A DNA stretch of 64,000 bases, from positions 62,001 to 126,000 of the forward strand of contig NZ_JAEMNV010000002.1 of NCBI RefSeq assembly GCF_016482825.1. Direction: 5' to 3'. The translations under genes were made by a program, and so were the position numbers. Numbering within the stretch: the stretch's first letter is position 1; every line of letters starts with the position of its first letter. Shown in pieces: positions 38,440-46,188 of the stretch. Below the pieces are notes generated by a model. That model was not told the DNA's origin and ran no database searches. It was given only the letters and a program-made list of their open reading frames with translations. Origin of the DNA: Antrihabitans stalagmiti (lineage in GTDB: Bacteria; Actinomycetota; Actinomycetes; Mycobacteriales; Mycobacteriaceae).

Positions 38440-39599
38440 CGAGTTCCCTGAAAGGCACCGAGCCCGAGGCCGAGTAGCTGACTCGCCAAATTCGAGACCA
38501 GGCCGAACATCTCGTCGTCGACCATCGACTCGGCGCTACCTACACCGAGTGCATTGAGCAGCGGGCGCACGATCTCCATGATCGTTGCTGGCACGGAGTC
38601 ACCGGAGCTTCCGGTCCCCGACTTGTCCGCCTTCGGCGTACTGGCTTTCGGTGTCGTCTTGGCTTTCGGTGTCTTGGGGGTCTCGGTGTCCGACGATTCG
38701 TCCGAGAACTCGTCGGACTCCGACGAACTCGGTGCTGTGGACTTCGGCGGTGTGCCACGGGCCGGGGTCGTGATATCGGGGCTGCCGTCGAGCAGGTAGG
38801 TCACGATTCCGGTGGTGATGGCGATGGCATGCTTGAGTTGGCCGTCGCCGTTCTCCAGCAGCGCGGCGTCCTCTGCGTTCGCGCCGTTGCCCATCTCGAC
38901 GAAGACGAGTGGAACGGTGGTGAGCGCGGGACCTGCAACGTCGCTTCGCGTTTGCAGTCCATCGTCCACACCGGCGTAGTTGGCCGGGCTGAAGCCTGCC
39001 TTCACGTATGCGTCACGCACGTCCTTCGACGCTGCGAGACCGCCTTCGGACTGCGCCTTGTCCGCGGCAGCACTCGGTATCGGTAACTGCGGGATGATGA
39101 GGTGGAAGCCGTGATCCTCGGCGGGTGCGCCGTCGGCGTGAATGCTGACCGCGACGTCTGCGCCCGATTTGCTTGCCGCCGCGGCGCGCTCGTCGACGCA
39201 GCCGCCCCAGCCGGTGTCGTCGTTGCGACTGAGCACAACACTGGCGCCGAGGCTTTCCAGCGATGTCTTGATCAGCTGCGAGACGTTCCAGGCAATGGTG
39301 TGCTCGGGGACGCCGTTCATACTCGTCATCCCGGTGGTCTGGCAATCCTTCGTGCCACCGCGTCCGTCGTCGACCTGACGGGACAGGTTTTCGGAATGTC
39401 CGGTGCCCTGATGACCAGGATCGAGGAAGACCGTGCGCCCCGCGAGCTTCGTGCTCATGTCGGCAGGCGCGGCTGGTTCCGTCGTTTCGGTCGGTGTTGT
39501 CGGCGCAGGCTTCGTCGGTGCGGCATGCGCGGTAGCGGGCAACGCCAACGTCGATGCGACAGCGAGGCAAAGCCCGGCTTTCATAAGGCTTTTCTTCAT
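38436..39599 (-). CDS. Secreted N-acetylmuramoyl-L-alanine amidase (Amidase_3)
   Basis: The enzyme cuts the bond between N-acetylmuramic acid and the peptide stem in peptidoglycan. The gene encodes 387 residues from ATG 39599, giving a Sec signal peptide MKKSLMKAGLCLAVASTLAL ending near ATAHA. Amidase_3 zinc ligands are in VFLDPGHQG (His), NGVPEHTIAW (Glu), and SIHADGAP (His); the catalytic Glu is in PLVFVEMGNGANAED. A low-complexity Ser/Thr/Pro/Lys linker (about 270-330) precedes a short C-terminal helical region. It resembles mycobacterial Rv3717 with a longer C-terminus. Confidence 0.9.
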   Translation of the reverse strand: MKKSLMKAGLCLAVASTLALPATAHAAPTKPAPTTPTETTEPAAPADMSTKLAGRTVFLDPGHQGTGHSENLSRQVDDGRGGTKDCQTTGMTSMNGVPEHTIAWNVSQLIKTSLESLGASVVLSRNDDTGWGGCVDERAAAASKSGADVAVSIHADGAPAEDHGFHLIIPQLPIPSAAADKAQSEGGLAASKDVRDAYVKAGFSPANYAGVDDGLQTRSDVAGPALTTVPLVFVEMGNGANAEDAALLENGDGQLKHAIAITTGIVTYLLDGSPDITTPARGTPPKSTAPSSSESDEFSDESSDTETPKTPKAKTTPKASTPKADKSGTGSSGDSVPATIMEIVRPLLNALGVGSAESMVDDEMFGLVSNLASQLLGLGLGAFQGTR

Positions 39600-39794
39600 T
39601 CGGATCGGCACGCCAATATCGCCGTGCCGCCTCCTTCCCCACTAGTTGACATCAATCCCGTTAGCCACTGTCGCAACATTGGCCTCAACTGACAAGGCTG
39701 CGAGCAGGCCGTTACGGAACTGTTGTTCGGGGAAGGAGGCGTGTCGAGGCCACCTTCGGCGCTTCGATCAGGTAACGCCGGACTTTCCGAAGAG

Positions 39795-40247
39795 CTAGGT
39801 CTTCACAATCGAGTCACCCTGCACCGCGATGCCGATACCCGGCAGCGGCGACGGCGCCGGACCACCCGCGACCGTGCCGTCGAGGTTGAACGAACTCGCG
39901 TGACACGGGCAGATGATCGTGCCATCGGAGATCTCGTTGACAAGACATCCCTGGTGCGTGCACGTCGAGGAGAACCCGCGGAAATCCCCCGCAGTCGGTT
40001 GCGTGACGACGATGTCGCCGAGAATCTTGCCTGAGCCGACCGGAATGTCGGACGTCTTGGCGATGGCATCGACGGGCGCTGCACCGTTCGCAGGCGCAGG
40101 CACCACCGGCGCGGGTGTTGCTGCAGATCCGGCAGGCGCCGAGTCCTTGCCGTAGGTGGTGCACGCCGCCAATGCCGTGGCCGCTGCCGCAATTCCCGCG
40201 CCTGCGACAACTGTCCGGCGAGTGAGCTGAGGGTCGTCGAGTTGCAT
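39795..40247 (-). CDS. Rieske [2Fe-2S] lipoprotein with Tat signal
   Basis: The 150-residue protein begins with a twin-arginine signal (RR at 10-11) and a lipobox-like LAAC (Cys 29), so it is probably exported folded and lipid-anchored. The Rieske centre is intact: CTHQGC (Cys 96, His 98) and CPCH (Cys 113, His 116), with the disulfide pair Cys 101 and Cys 115. A Pro/Ala linker separates anchor and domain. It is the last gene of a minus-strand locus with a DUF6529 membrane protein, a secreted protein and an ECF sigma factor, suggesting an extracytoplasmic electron-transfer role. Confidence 0.9.
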   Translation of the reverse strand: MQLDDPQLTRRTVVAGAGIAAAATALAACTTYGKDSAPAGSAATPAPVVPAPANGAAPVDAIAKTSDIPVGSGKILGDIVVTQPTAGDFRGFSSTCTHQGCLVNEISDGTIICPCHASSFNLDGTVAGGPAPSPLPGIGIAVQGDSIVKT

Positions 40248-40350
40248 GTCGTAACTCCGTAATCGTGGTCGTGGTTGTCAGCTGCGCCGAGGGCTGTCGA
40301 CGCAGCTGCACTGTCTTTTCACGTGGCAGCAGAGCTTCGGGTTCACTACA

Positions 40351-40926
40351 TCAGAACGTGATGCCTTTTTCTTGGAAGAACCACAGCGACGACGTAAGCC
40401 ACAACCCGATAAGTCCGGCGAACACCACCCCACCGAACACTGGAATGACCCAGCCCGGCAACCCCTGCTTGGTCAGCAGCAGCATCTTTGCGGTGAATAC
40501 GCCGTAGAAGAAGCAACCGAGCAACGAGTGCACCAACACCCGCGTCGTCGTGTCCTCGAAACCGAGTGCGTACAGACAGTGGACCGCGACAGGAACGGTT
40601 GCAAGCACGGCGAGTCGACCCGACCAGACGTGCACGACACCGATCCACTGCGGCGATCCGATTGCCGGAATCTTGCCGTATATCGCTGCCGCAGAGAACA
40701 ACTGGAGCACGGCCAGCGCGGCGGCGACCGTGCCGAGCCACGACTTCACGGCAAGAGGACCCGAAAATCCAGCGACGTTGATCGAAAAGAACTGTGGGTT
40801 GTGGACCTTCGAGTACACCCCGAGCGCCACGGTTACCAACGCTCCGATCAGCAACGGCACCAGGATCGCACCCGCGGACGGTCCGCGGGACGTGCGCTGG
40901 ACAACGGTGATGTCGTCAGAAGACAT
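40351..40926 (-). CDS. DUF6529 membrane protein, possible b-type cytochrome
   Basis: The gene encodes 191 residues from ATG 40926 and has about five hydrophobic helices. Histidines sit inside or at the edge of the helices (GVVHVWSGRLAVL, VPVAVHCLYALG, RVLVHSLLGCFFYG), an arrangement seen in haem-b membrane proteins such as ferric reductase-like and cytochrome b561-like families. This makes it a possible electron donor to the adjacent Rieske protein. The haem assignment is inference. Its start overlaps the preceding secreted-protein gene by 11 bp. Confidence 0.75.
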   Translation of the reverse strand: MSSDDITVVQRTSRGPSAGAILVPLLIGALVTVALGVYSKVHNPQFFSINVAGFSGPLAVKSWLGTVAAALAVLQLFSAAAIYGKIPAIGSPQWIGVVHVWSGRLAVLATVPVAVHCLYALGFEDTTTRVLVHSLLGCFFYGVFTAKMLLLTKQGLPGWVIPVFGGVVFAGLIGLWLTSSLWFFQEKGITF

Positions 40927-41587
40927 CGACGTCACCGCCGCTCACCTGAACGGCCGTCACAGTCTCGCCGTCGACGACGGCGGTCCCGTTCGGGCTCAAC
41001 GCCGGGGCCGGGGACGTCACCCCGCCGGGTCCGCGTTGGACGCCGGTCACCGTGCCGTCCGCTGCCACGATCCAGCTCTGTCGCGACCCGTCGACGGTAT
41101 TCACGTAGATGCCGGCGGGCGGTGCCACCGGCGCGGCGACGTACGGCCAACTCTTGTCACCGATGAACAATGTGCCTGCCAGGTCGGGTCCGTCCAGACG
41201 GCCGTCGAGGCGAGACGTGTTGTCTGCGTTCGCAAGTGACAGCTCGCCACCGACGGCGCTACCTTTCAGCCAGGTCTCGATCGTGTTGCCGTCGCAGGCA
41301 TACGCGATCGCTTTGTCACCCTCGATCGTGATCGACAGCGTGATCACCCCGGTCGCGGTCGCGATCTCGTTGTCGACGTAGTCCTGCTTCGCCGGAAACG
41401 GCGCGGCCGCCGCCGGAGCGTCGCCGGCCGTCGGCGCGGGTCCTGCCGACTCCGCGACAGCCGGTTGCGACTGTGCTGCGGGCGCCGGCTTGTTCGGTTC
41501 TTCCTGCTTCGAGATGTTGGTTATCAGTAATGCCATGCCCAGGACGGCTGCGGCCGCCAGGGTCAGCAAAGGGCCTCGGCGTTTCAT
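40916..41587 (-). CDS. Secreted or membrane-anchored protein of unknown function
   Basis: The gene encodes 223 residues from ATG 41587 (MKRRGPLLTLAAAAVLGMAL), a signal anchor or signal peptide, then an Ala/Pro-rich linker (about 33-65). The folded part contains ITLSITIEGDKAIAYACDGN and GTLFIGDKSWPY, likely beta-rich. No family recognised. It sits between the ECF sigma gene (154 bp upstream) and DUF6529 (11-bp overlap) on the same strand. Its position beside an ECF sigma factor could suggest an anti-sigma role, but the cytoplasmic N-terminus is only a few residues long, which argues against it. Confidence 0.78.
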   Translation of the reverse strand: MKRRGPLLTLAAAAVLGMALLITNISKQEEPNKPAPAAQSQPAVAESAGPAPTAGDAPAAAAPFPAKQDYVDNEIATATGVITLSITIEGDKAIAYACDGNTIETWLKGSAVGGELSLANADNTSRLDGRLDGPDLAGTLFIGDKSWPYVAAPVAPPAGIYVNTVDGSRQSWIVAADGTVTGVQRGPGGVTSPAPALSPNGTAVVDGETVTAVQVSGGDVDVF

Positions 41588-41741
41588 GGTGAATCCTCTG
41601 TTGGAAGTCGACCGTCGGATGGGCTGTCCGTCACGGTTTCGGTTCAATTTTCGCCCCGCCAGGGGCCTTCGTACATCGGTACCGACTGCCTATTTCTCAG
41701 CCGAATCGCCGAAGGCCACGCTGGACCGCACGCGAAGGCGC

Positions 41742-42335
41742 TTAAGCAGCGTCGATGACGGCAAGCTGTCCGCGCAGAGTGCGCAACCCGTAGTGCACTC
41801 GACTCTTCAAAGTGCCGACCGGGACACCGAGTTCGGTGGCAACGTCCTGGTACGGCCGATCGGCGACGACGACGAGTGCGACAGCTTCACGCTGCGATGC
41901 GGGCAGTCGGTCGAGCAATTCCTCGACGTACCAGGATTCGGCGAGTGCGTTCGTGAAGTCGGCGATCTTGTGGGTGTGGCTCATCATGTCGTCGATCTCG
42001 TCCCAGTGCGTGTCGCCGGGCCGAATCGCGCGGCTTCGCGCAATGTCGATGACGAGGTTGCGTTGAATCGCGAGCAACCAGGCCCGCACCGACCCCGCCC
42101 GGTCGTCGAACGTCCGGCACGCTTTCCACGCCCGCAGGAAGGTCTCCTGCACCGCCTGTTCTGCCAGACCCGAATCGCCGAGGCTGTTGGTTGCCCGCCA
42201 CTGCAGCAGTCCGCGGTCGGCAGCCATGATGGCAGCCATTCCCTCGTCCGTGCACAGCCGAGCGCAATGGGGGGCGCAACGCTCGGTGTCCGCAACCAGG
42301 CGGAGGCGAGCGGAAGATCCTGTCGCAGTAGTCAT
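41742..42335 (-). CDS. ECF-type RNA polymerase sigma factor
   Basis: The 197-residue protein has region 2 (QAVQETFLRAWKACRTFDDR, then VRAWLLAIQRNLVIDIARSR) and region 4 (ELLDRLPASQREAVALVVVA, then ELGVPVGTLKSRVHYGLRTL). The N-terminus is unusual: CAPHCARLC places Cys 20, His 23, Cys 24 and Cys 28 close together, a possible metal or redox site within the sigma factor itself. No zinc-finger anti-sigma gene follows, as would be usual. The ATG at 42335 is preferred over an upstream start. It probably drives the secreted protein, DUF6529 and Rieske genes downstream. Confidence 0.9.
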   Translation of the reverse strand: MTTATGSSARLRLVADTERCAPHCARLCTDEGMAAIMAADRGLLQWRATNSLGDSGLAEQAVQETFLRAWKACRTFDDRAGSVRAWLLAIQRNLVIDIARSRAIRPGDTHWDEIDDMMSHTHKIADFTNALAESWYVEELLDRLPASQREAVALVVVADRPYQDVATELGVPVGTLKSRVHYGLRTLRGQLAVIDAA

Positions 42336-42381
42336 GTGAATTAGATTGCGGGATGTGACCCCCGCACCACATCGGCGAACA

Positions 42382-42405
42382 CTACCTACTTGTGGCACGA
42401 GGTAG
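42382..42405 (-). promoter_or_regulatory. Inverted repeat upstream of the ECF sigma gene
   Basis: Arms CTACCT and AGGTAG are separated by 12 bp, 47-70 bp upstream of the sigma factor's ATG. It may be a regulator site or part of an autoregulated promoter; I see no standard ECF -35 box. Confidence 0.3.
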
Positions 42406-42544
42406 GCATAGGTATCACGGATACGGAAAATGCACCCTAGGGTGGGTAAACGTTCGATCGATCGGCCGCTATGCGGGCCAGAAGGAGCGGACACCACACG
42501 CTCGCTGCAGGGTAATACGGACGCAGCGCCCCTTCGGTTCGCAC

Positions 42545-42618
42545 CGGGCGGCTACGCCGCTCGTGAGTCTTTTCGGTGGTCAGGCCCTCCGGAAGGACTC
42601 ACGAGCGCGGAGCGCCTA
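42545..42618. repeat. 75-bp palindromic element, copy 3
   Basis: It starts GGGCGGCTACGCCGC and ends CCTA, where CTA is the minus-strand stop codon of the beta-lactamase-like gene. The inner stem 42560-42576 pairs with 42589-42605 (15 of 17). The left end lies about 210 bp upstream of the sigma factor gene. Confidence 0.85.
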
Positions 42619-43539
42619 TGCGCAGTTCCCCGGCGTCAATTCGGATACGTGCTTCGAGAGCCACTGGCCGATCTCGGTCAGAATGTCGGTGCCGTCCTCG
42701 AAAGTCCCGGATTTCGGCGACGCCGCCATCGAGATCGCGATCTGTCCGGTCGGCGTTGTGATCAACCCCAACTGCCGGACCAGGTAGCCGCCGTCGACAG
42801 CGCCCGGACCCCAGCCGCCCTTGTATTTCGCTCCTTCGACGGCCCCGAGCCCCCACTGCTGATCCGCTGCTATCGAACCCATCAGGTCGACGACGGGTGC
42901 TGCCAGCGGGAGGCACGGCAGGTCGGCTGTGAACCGAACCTGTTCTGCGAGTGACCATTCGGTTTGCCCGAAGGCCGAGTATTCCGGTCGAATCTTACGT
43001 TGCTGGACGGTCGTGATCTCGTCACCGGTTTCCACCAAGACCGCCTGAACGGCCGGCCCTGCCTGAGCGGGTGTGCCTAGCTGTTCCCAAAGCTGTTCTG
43101 CTGCAGCATTGTCGGATTGCGTTATCGCTGGGGTGGCGTATTTCGATGCACCCGAGCCGACCTGCCTGAATGCTGCAATCGCCAAAGGCACCTTGATGGT
43201 CGACCACGCTGGACCACTTGTCCACTCGCCCAACATGATCGGATTGCCGCCCGCCCCAACTGGAGCGATTGCGACACCGACCGTACCCGCGAGCGTCGCT
43301 TGCAATTCCTCGAAGCTGGCTTGGAGCTGCGGTAACCCCGGTGCTGCTGTCGATGCCGTCGGCGGAGCTGTCGCCGACCCCGATCCGGTCGGGGATCGAT
43401 CGCTCGAGACCGTCGGCGGTTGCGCAGCGGGAGTGCCGTCGGTAGCCCGCTCGGGTGACTGGCAACCGGTGCCGAGTGCGAGCAGAACCGTGACGGCAGC
43501 GATGCCGGACGACCACCGTCGCCGCCGCTCAGTAGACAT
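42616..43539 (-). CDS. Beta-lactamase-like serine hydrolase lipoprotein
   Basis: The 307-residue protein has a lipobox ending LGTGC (Cys 26), then a Ser/Thr/Pro linker (about 30-70). The penicillin-recognising fold is shown by SxxK (STIK, Ser 113 and Lys 116) and SDN (142-144); a YKGGWGPG segment may replace the KTG motif. It may be a D,D-peptidase relative or have lost beta-lactam activity. The ATG at 43539 overlaps the kinase gene's stop by 11 bp, so kinase and hydrolase are co-expressed. The stop is in palindromic element copy 3. Confidence 0.82.
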   Translation of the reverse strand: MSTERRRRWSSGIAAVTVLLALGTGCQSPERATDGTPAAQPPTVSSDRSPTGSGSATAPPTASTAAPGLPQLQASFEELQATLAGTVGVAIAPVGAGGNPIMLGEWTSGPAWSTIKVPLAIAAFRQVGSGASKYATPAITQSDNAAAEQLWEQLGTPAQAGPAVQAVLVETGDEITTVQQRKIRPEYSAFGQTEWSLAEQVRFTADLPCLPLAAPVVDLMGSIAADQQWGLGAVEGAKYKGGWGPGAVDGGYLVRQLGLITTPTGQIAISMAASPKSGTFEDGTDILTEIGQWLSKHVSELTPGNCA

Positions 43540-44998
43540 AGACCACCGCGTTGTCCCCTCCTGTGCAGGTAACGAGTGGACCACTCGCCGTGCAGTCCAT
43601 CGTGTAGGCCTGCTGTGTCACCGGACTGATGGCGACCACCGGTCGCGACTCCCCTGGCGGCCCGCTACCCGCATAGGCGACACGAACTTCTTCCGCGAAC
43701 GGGCACGACGTGATGAGCGTGCCCTTCGCCGATGTGGTGTACGCCGATGTTTCCGGGTAGAGCTGATCGCACGGCTGCGCCCCCGAGGGCAGCGAGACCT
43801 GTTCCGCGGTCGTCGGTGTCGGGTTCGTCGATTCGCCCGGGGATTCCGACGTCGTGACGCCGTCCCGCGCGTTCGTCGACCCGTCGTCCGACCTCGTCAG
43901 GTAGATCCAGCCGAAGGTCACGCCGAGTACGAGCAGGACGACAAGCAACGCCCCAACTGCGATTCGCGACCCGGACGACTTCGTGGGAGGCGCATACGGC
44001 TGACCGTTCGGCTGCTGCCAGTTCGGTGGCGGGGGCAACGGTGGTGGCACATTCCGCGGACCGCCTGGCGGCATCTGCTGCGGAGGTTGATTGCGTTCAC
44101 CGAACACAGGCGCGTTCGGCACCGTCGGCGGAGCGGGTATGTAGACACCGTCCGGGCCGGTACCGATCAACGCTTGCTGCGCCGCACGAGCGAAGTCGCC
44201 CGCTGACTCGAATCGGTCCGCCGGATTCTTGGCCAGGCCTCGCACAACGACAGCATCGAGACCCGGCGTGATGCCGGCCTGGTGCGTTCCGGGTCGCGAC
44301 GGCGGCGCGTTCACATGCGACATGATCAGCACGCTCACGCTTGTCGTCGGATACGGCGGCGCGCCGGTCAGGCATTCGTGCAGCACACACGCCAGCGAAT
44401 AGATGTCGGCTCGTTTGGTGACGCCGCCCGAGTCGAACCGCTCCGGCGCCATGTACGCATAGGAGCCGATCGCCGTACCAACTTTTGTCAGACTCGGATC
44501 GGTCTCGTTGTTGGCAATACCGAAATCGACGAGATAGGCGAAGTCGTTGGCGGTGAGCAGGATATTTTCAGGCTTCACGTCACGATGGACGAGATGATCG
44601 GCGTGCGCCGCGTCGAGCGCGGCTGCGATCTGGCCGATTATGCCGACCGCGCGTGCGGGAGAAAGCAGTGTCTCGCGCCGCAGCACCGCACGCAGGTCTT
44701 CCCCAGGCACCAGCCGCATGTCGATATAGAGAACGCCATCGATTTCACCCCAGTCGTGGATCGGGATGACGTGCGGTTCCTGCAATCGGGCGGCGGCCCG
44801 CGACTCGCGGCGGAATCGTTCCTGGTAGTCGAGGTTCTTCGCAAGAGACTCGGGGAGCAGTTTGACCGCGACCGTCCGGTCTTTCACCGTGTCGTAGGCC
44901 TCGTACACCTCACCCATGCCGCCCTTGCCGAGCAGTCTCTGCAACTGGTAAGGCCCGAATCGGGTACCTGCACGCGAGATGTGACCGGGCTCGCTCAT
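43529..44998 (-). CDS. Receptor-type Ser/Thr protein kinase (Pkn family)
   Basis: The protein has 489 residues. Kinase domain about 15-275: LLGKGGMGEVYEAYDTVKDR, VAVKLL, the catalytic HRDVKPENILL and the DFG motif in YLVDFGIAN. A Pro-rich juxtamembrane segment (285-340) leads to a single helix VGALLVVLLVLGVTFGWIYL, then an extracellular domain of about 110 residues with four cysteines. It resembles mycobacterial PknF/PknE in layout, and would sense an external cue and phosphorylate cytoplasmic targets. The start is ATG at 44998. The next gene, a cell-wall-type serine hydrolase, overlaps its end. Confidence 0.93.
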   Translation of the reverse strand: MSEPGHISRAGTRFGPYQLQRLLGKGGMGEVYEAYDTVKDRTVAVKLLPESLAKNLDYQERFRRESRAAARLQEPHVIPIHDWGEIDGVLYIDMRLVPGEDLRAVLRRETLLSPARAVGIIGQIAAALDAAHADHLVHRDVKPENILLTANDFAYLVDFGIANNETDPSLTKVGTAIGSYAYMAPERFDSGGVTKRADIYSLACVLHECLTGAPPYPTTSVSVLIMSHVNAPPSRPGTHQAGITPGLDAVVVRGLAKNPADRFESAGDFARAAQQALIGTGPDGVYIPAPPTVPNAPVFGERNQPPQQMPPGGPRNVPPPLPPPPNWQQPNGQPYAPPTKSSGSRIAVGALLVVLLVLGVTFGWIYLTRSDDGSTNARDGVTTSESPGESTNPTPTTAEQVSLPSGAQPCDQLYPETSAYTTSAKGTLITSCPFAEEVRVAYAGSGPPGESRPVVAISPVTQQAYTMDCTASGPLVTCTGGDNAVVYVY

Positions 44999-45127
44999 GT
45001 CACCCCCTCAGCGTCCGATGGCAGATCGCAACGAAACCCATCGTAGACAGACGCGTTGGAGGTCCCCGTACTCCACACCTGACGAAGGCGACGTCGACCG
45101 CAGCCGCGGTCGCGTCGACCGTCGAAA

Positions 45128-45727
45128 TCAGATGCGGCGTGCCGCGTAGAACGACTGCGAGCTCAGCGGTGAGAACTGCACAGGAACACCGGTCGTCGAG
45201 GCTTCGAGAATCTGGCCGTCGCCCGCGTAGATCGACGCGTGGCCACCACCGTTCGAGATGACGATATCGCCGGGACGAAGGTCGCTGATCGAAACCGGCT
45301 GACCGACGGTGCCCTGTTCGAACGACGTGCGTGGCAGGTTGATGCCCGCTTGCTTGTAGGCCCACTGCACCAAACCGGAGCAGTCGAAGGCGTTCGGTCC
45401 GGTACCGCCCCACGAGTAGCGCGCGCCGACCTTCGTACGTGCGGCATCGAGTGCGCGTTCGCCGGTGGACTCCGCGACCTGCGGCAGCGGCGGAATGCCG
45501 GGTAGGCCCTGGAACTGCGGAAGCGGCGGCAGTTCGGGTGCGGCGAAGACCGGAAGCTGCGGCATATCCGGGACGTTGAAATCGCCGATGCCGGGAATCG
45601 TGACGGTCGCGGCCATTGCCGGTACCGCGGGCAGACCGACAGTTCCAGCGGTGACCGCGCCTGCGATCACTGCCCCTCGCACGGTTCGACTGACGCTCGA
45701 CTCGCGCTGCAATCTGTGCTTAGCCAC
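45128..45727 (-). CDS. Secreted NlpC/P60 peptidoglycan endopeptidase (RipD-like)
   Basis: The gene encodes 199 residues from GTG 45727 (VAKHRLQRESSVSRTVRGAV, a typical start for this group), with a signal peptide ending near PAMAA. A Pro-rich linker (about 50-85) precedes the NlpC/P60 domain: catalytic Cys in NAFDCSGLVQWAYKQAG, His in GGGHASIYAGDG. It cuts peptide stems in peptidoglycan during division or growth. A c-di-AMP riboswitch in its leader probably turns expression off when c-di-AMP is high. GGAG lies about a dozen bases upstream of the GTG. Confidence 0.9.
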   Translation of the reverse strand: MAKHRLQRESSVSRTVRGAVIAGAVTAGTVGLPAVPAMAATVTIPGIGDFNVPDMPQLPVFAAPELPPLPQFQGLPGIPPLPQVAESTGERALDAARTKVGARYSWGGTGPNAFDCSGLVQWAYKQAGINLPRTSFEQGTVGQPVSISDLRPGDIVISNGGGHASIYAGDGQILEASTTGVPVQFSPLSSQSFYAARRI

Positions 45728-45749
45728 AGAAAGTAATCTCCATTCTTCC

Positions 45750-45892
45750 ATCGGTCCGCCGACCGAGTTAGCTGACGGGTTCGGGCCTGGAAGGGCAGCC
45801 CTACTCCCAAACCGCAAGCGGTACAGGGAGATTCACCCCAGAGAACATGGTTCCCCGGCTCGAAGTCCACGGACTTCGATTAGGCGGTGACC
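45750..45892 (-). ncRNA. ydaO/yuaA c-di-AMP riboswitch
   Basis: Read on the minus strand, the leader has the conserved blocks of this class in order: an opening CACCGCCTAATCG, GCCGGGGAACC, CTGGGGTGAATC, GGGAGTAGGGCTGCCCTTCC, and CCCGTCAGCTAACTCGG, closing with TCGGCGG, which pairs with the opening CCGCC. It lies in the leader of the NlpC/P60 gene, a standard place for this riboswitch in actinobacteria, where it is usually a genetic off switch for wall hydrolases. Confidence 0.93.
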
Positions 45893-45940
45893 GTCGATGC
45901 CGGACCAGGAGCGGCTCGGCTGGTTTTCGAGGTCACGGGA

Positions 45941-45969
45941 AGATTACGGAAAGCAAGCGCGCCTGTCCA
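45941..45969 (-). promoter_or_regulatory. Promoter for the riboswitch/NlpC-P60 transcript
   Basis: On the minus strand, TGGACA (45969-45964) and TAATCT (45946-45941) are separated by 17 bp. The start of transcription would fall about 40 bp before the riboswitch aptamer. Confidence 0.6.
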
Positions 45970-46188
45970 GTGAGGAAGACGGCGCGTCACGTTTCGAGTG
46001 TGTTAGCGCACAGCACGAAACGGACATACCTCGCACATCGTCGAGCCGAATCCGCGACTTCCACCGAAACCCCCGCAAACCTCGAGATAACATCGCGCTA
46101 ATCGTCTCGGGTTCAGTCGCATCGACCGAATTCGCCACGTCTTGCATGTGGGGATCTCGAGATCTGCGTGGACAACCCGAGGAGTTCG

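Larger units (their letters stand above)
45728..46188. other. 461-bp gene-free region between NlpC/P60 and GGDEF-EAL genes
   Basis: It holds the c-di-AMP riboswitch (45750-45892) and its promoter (45941-45969) on the minus strand. The rest (45970-46188) is upstream sequence for both divergent genes. I see no further gene or repeat there. Confidence 0.65.

Noticed and set aside
40916-41587. Secreted protein as the anti-sigma factor of the ECF sigma
   Set aside because: It has almost no cytoplasmic part before its first hydrophobic segment and no zinc-finger motif.
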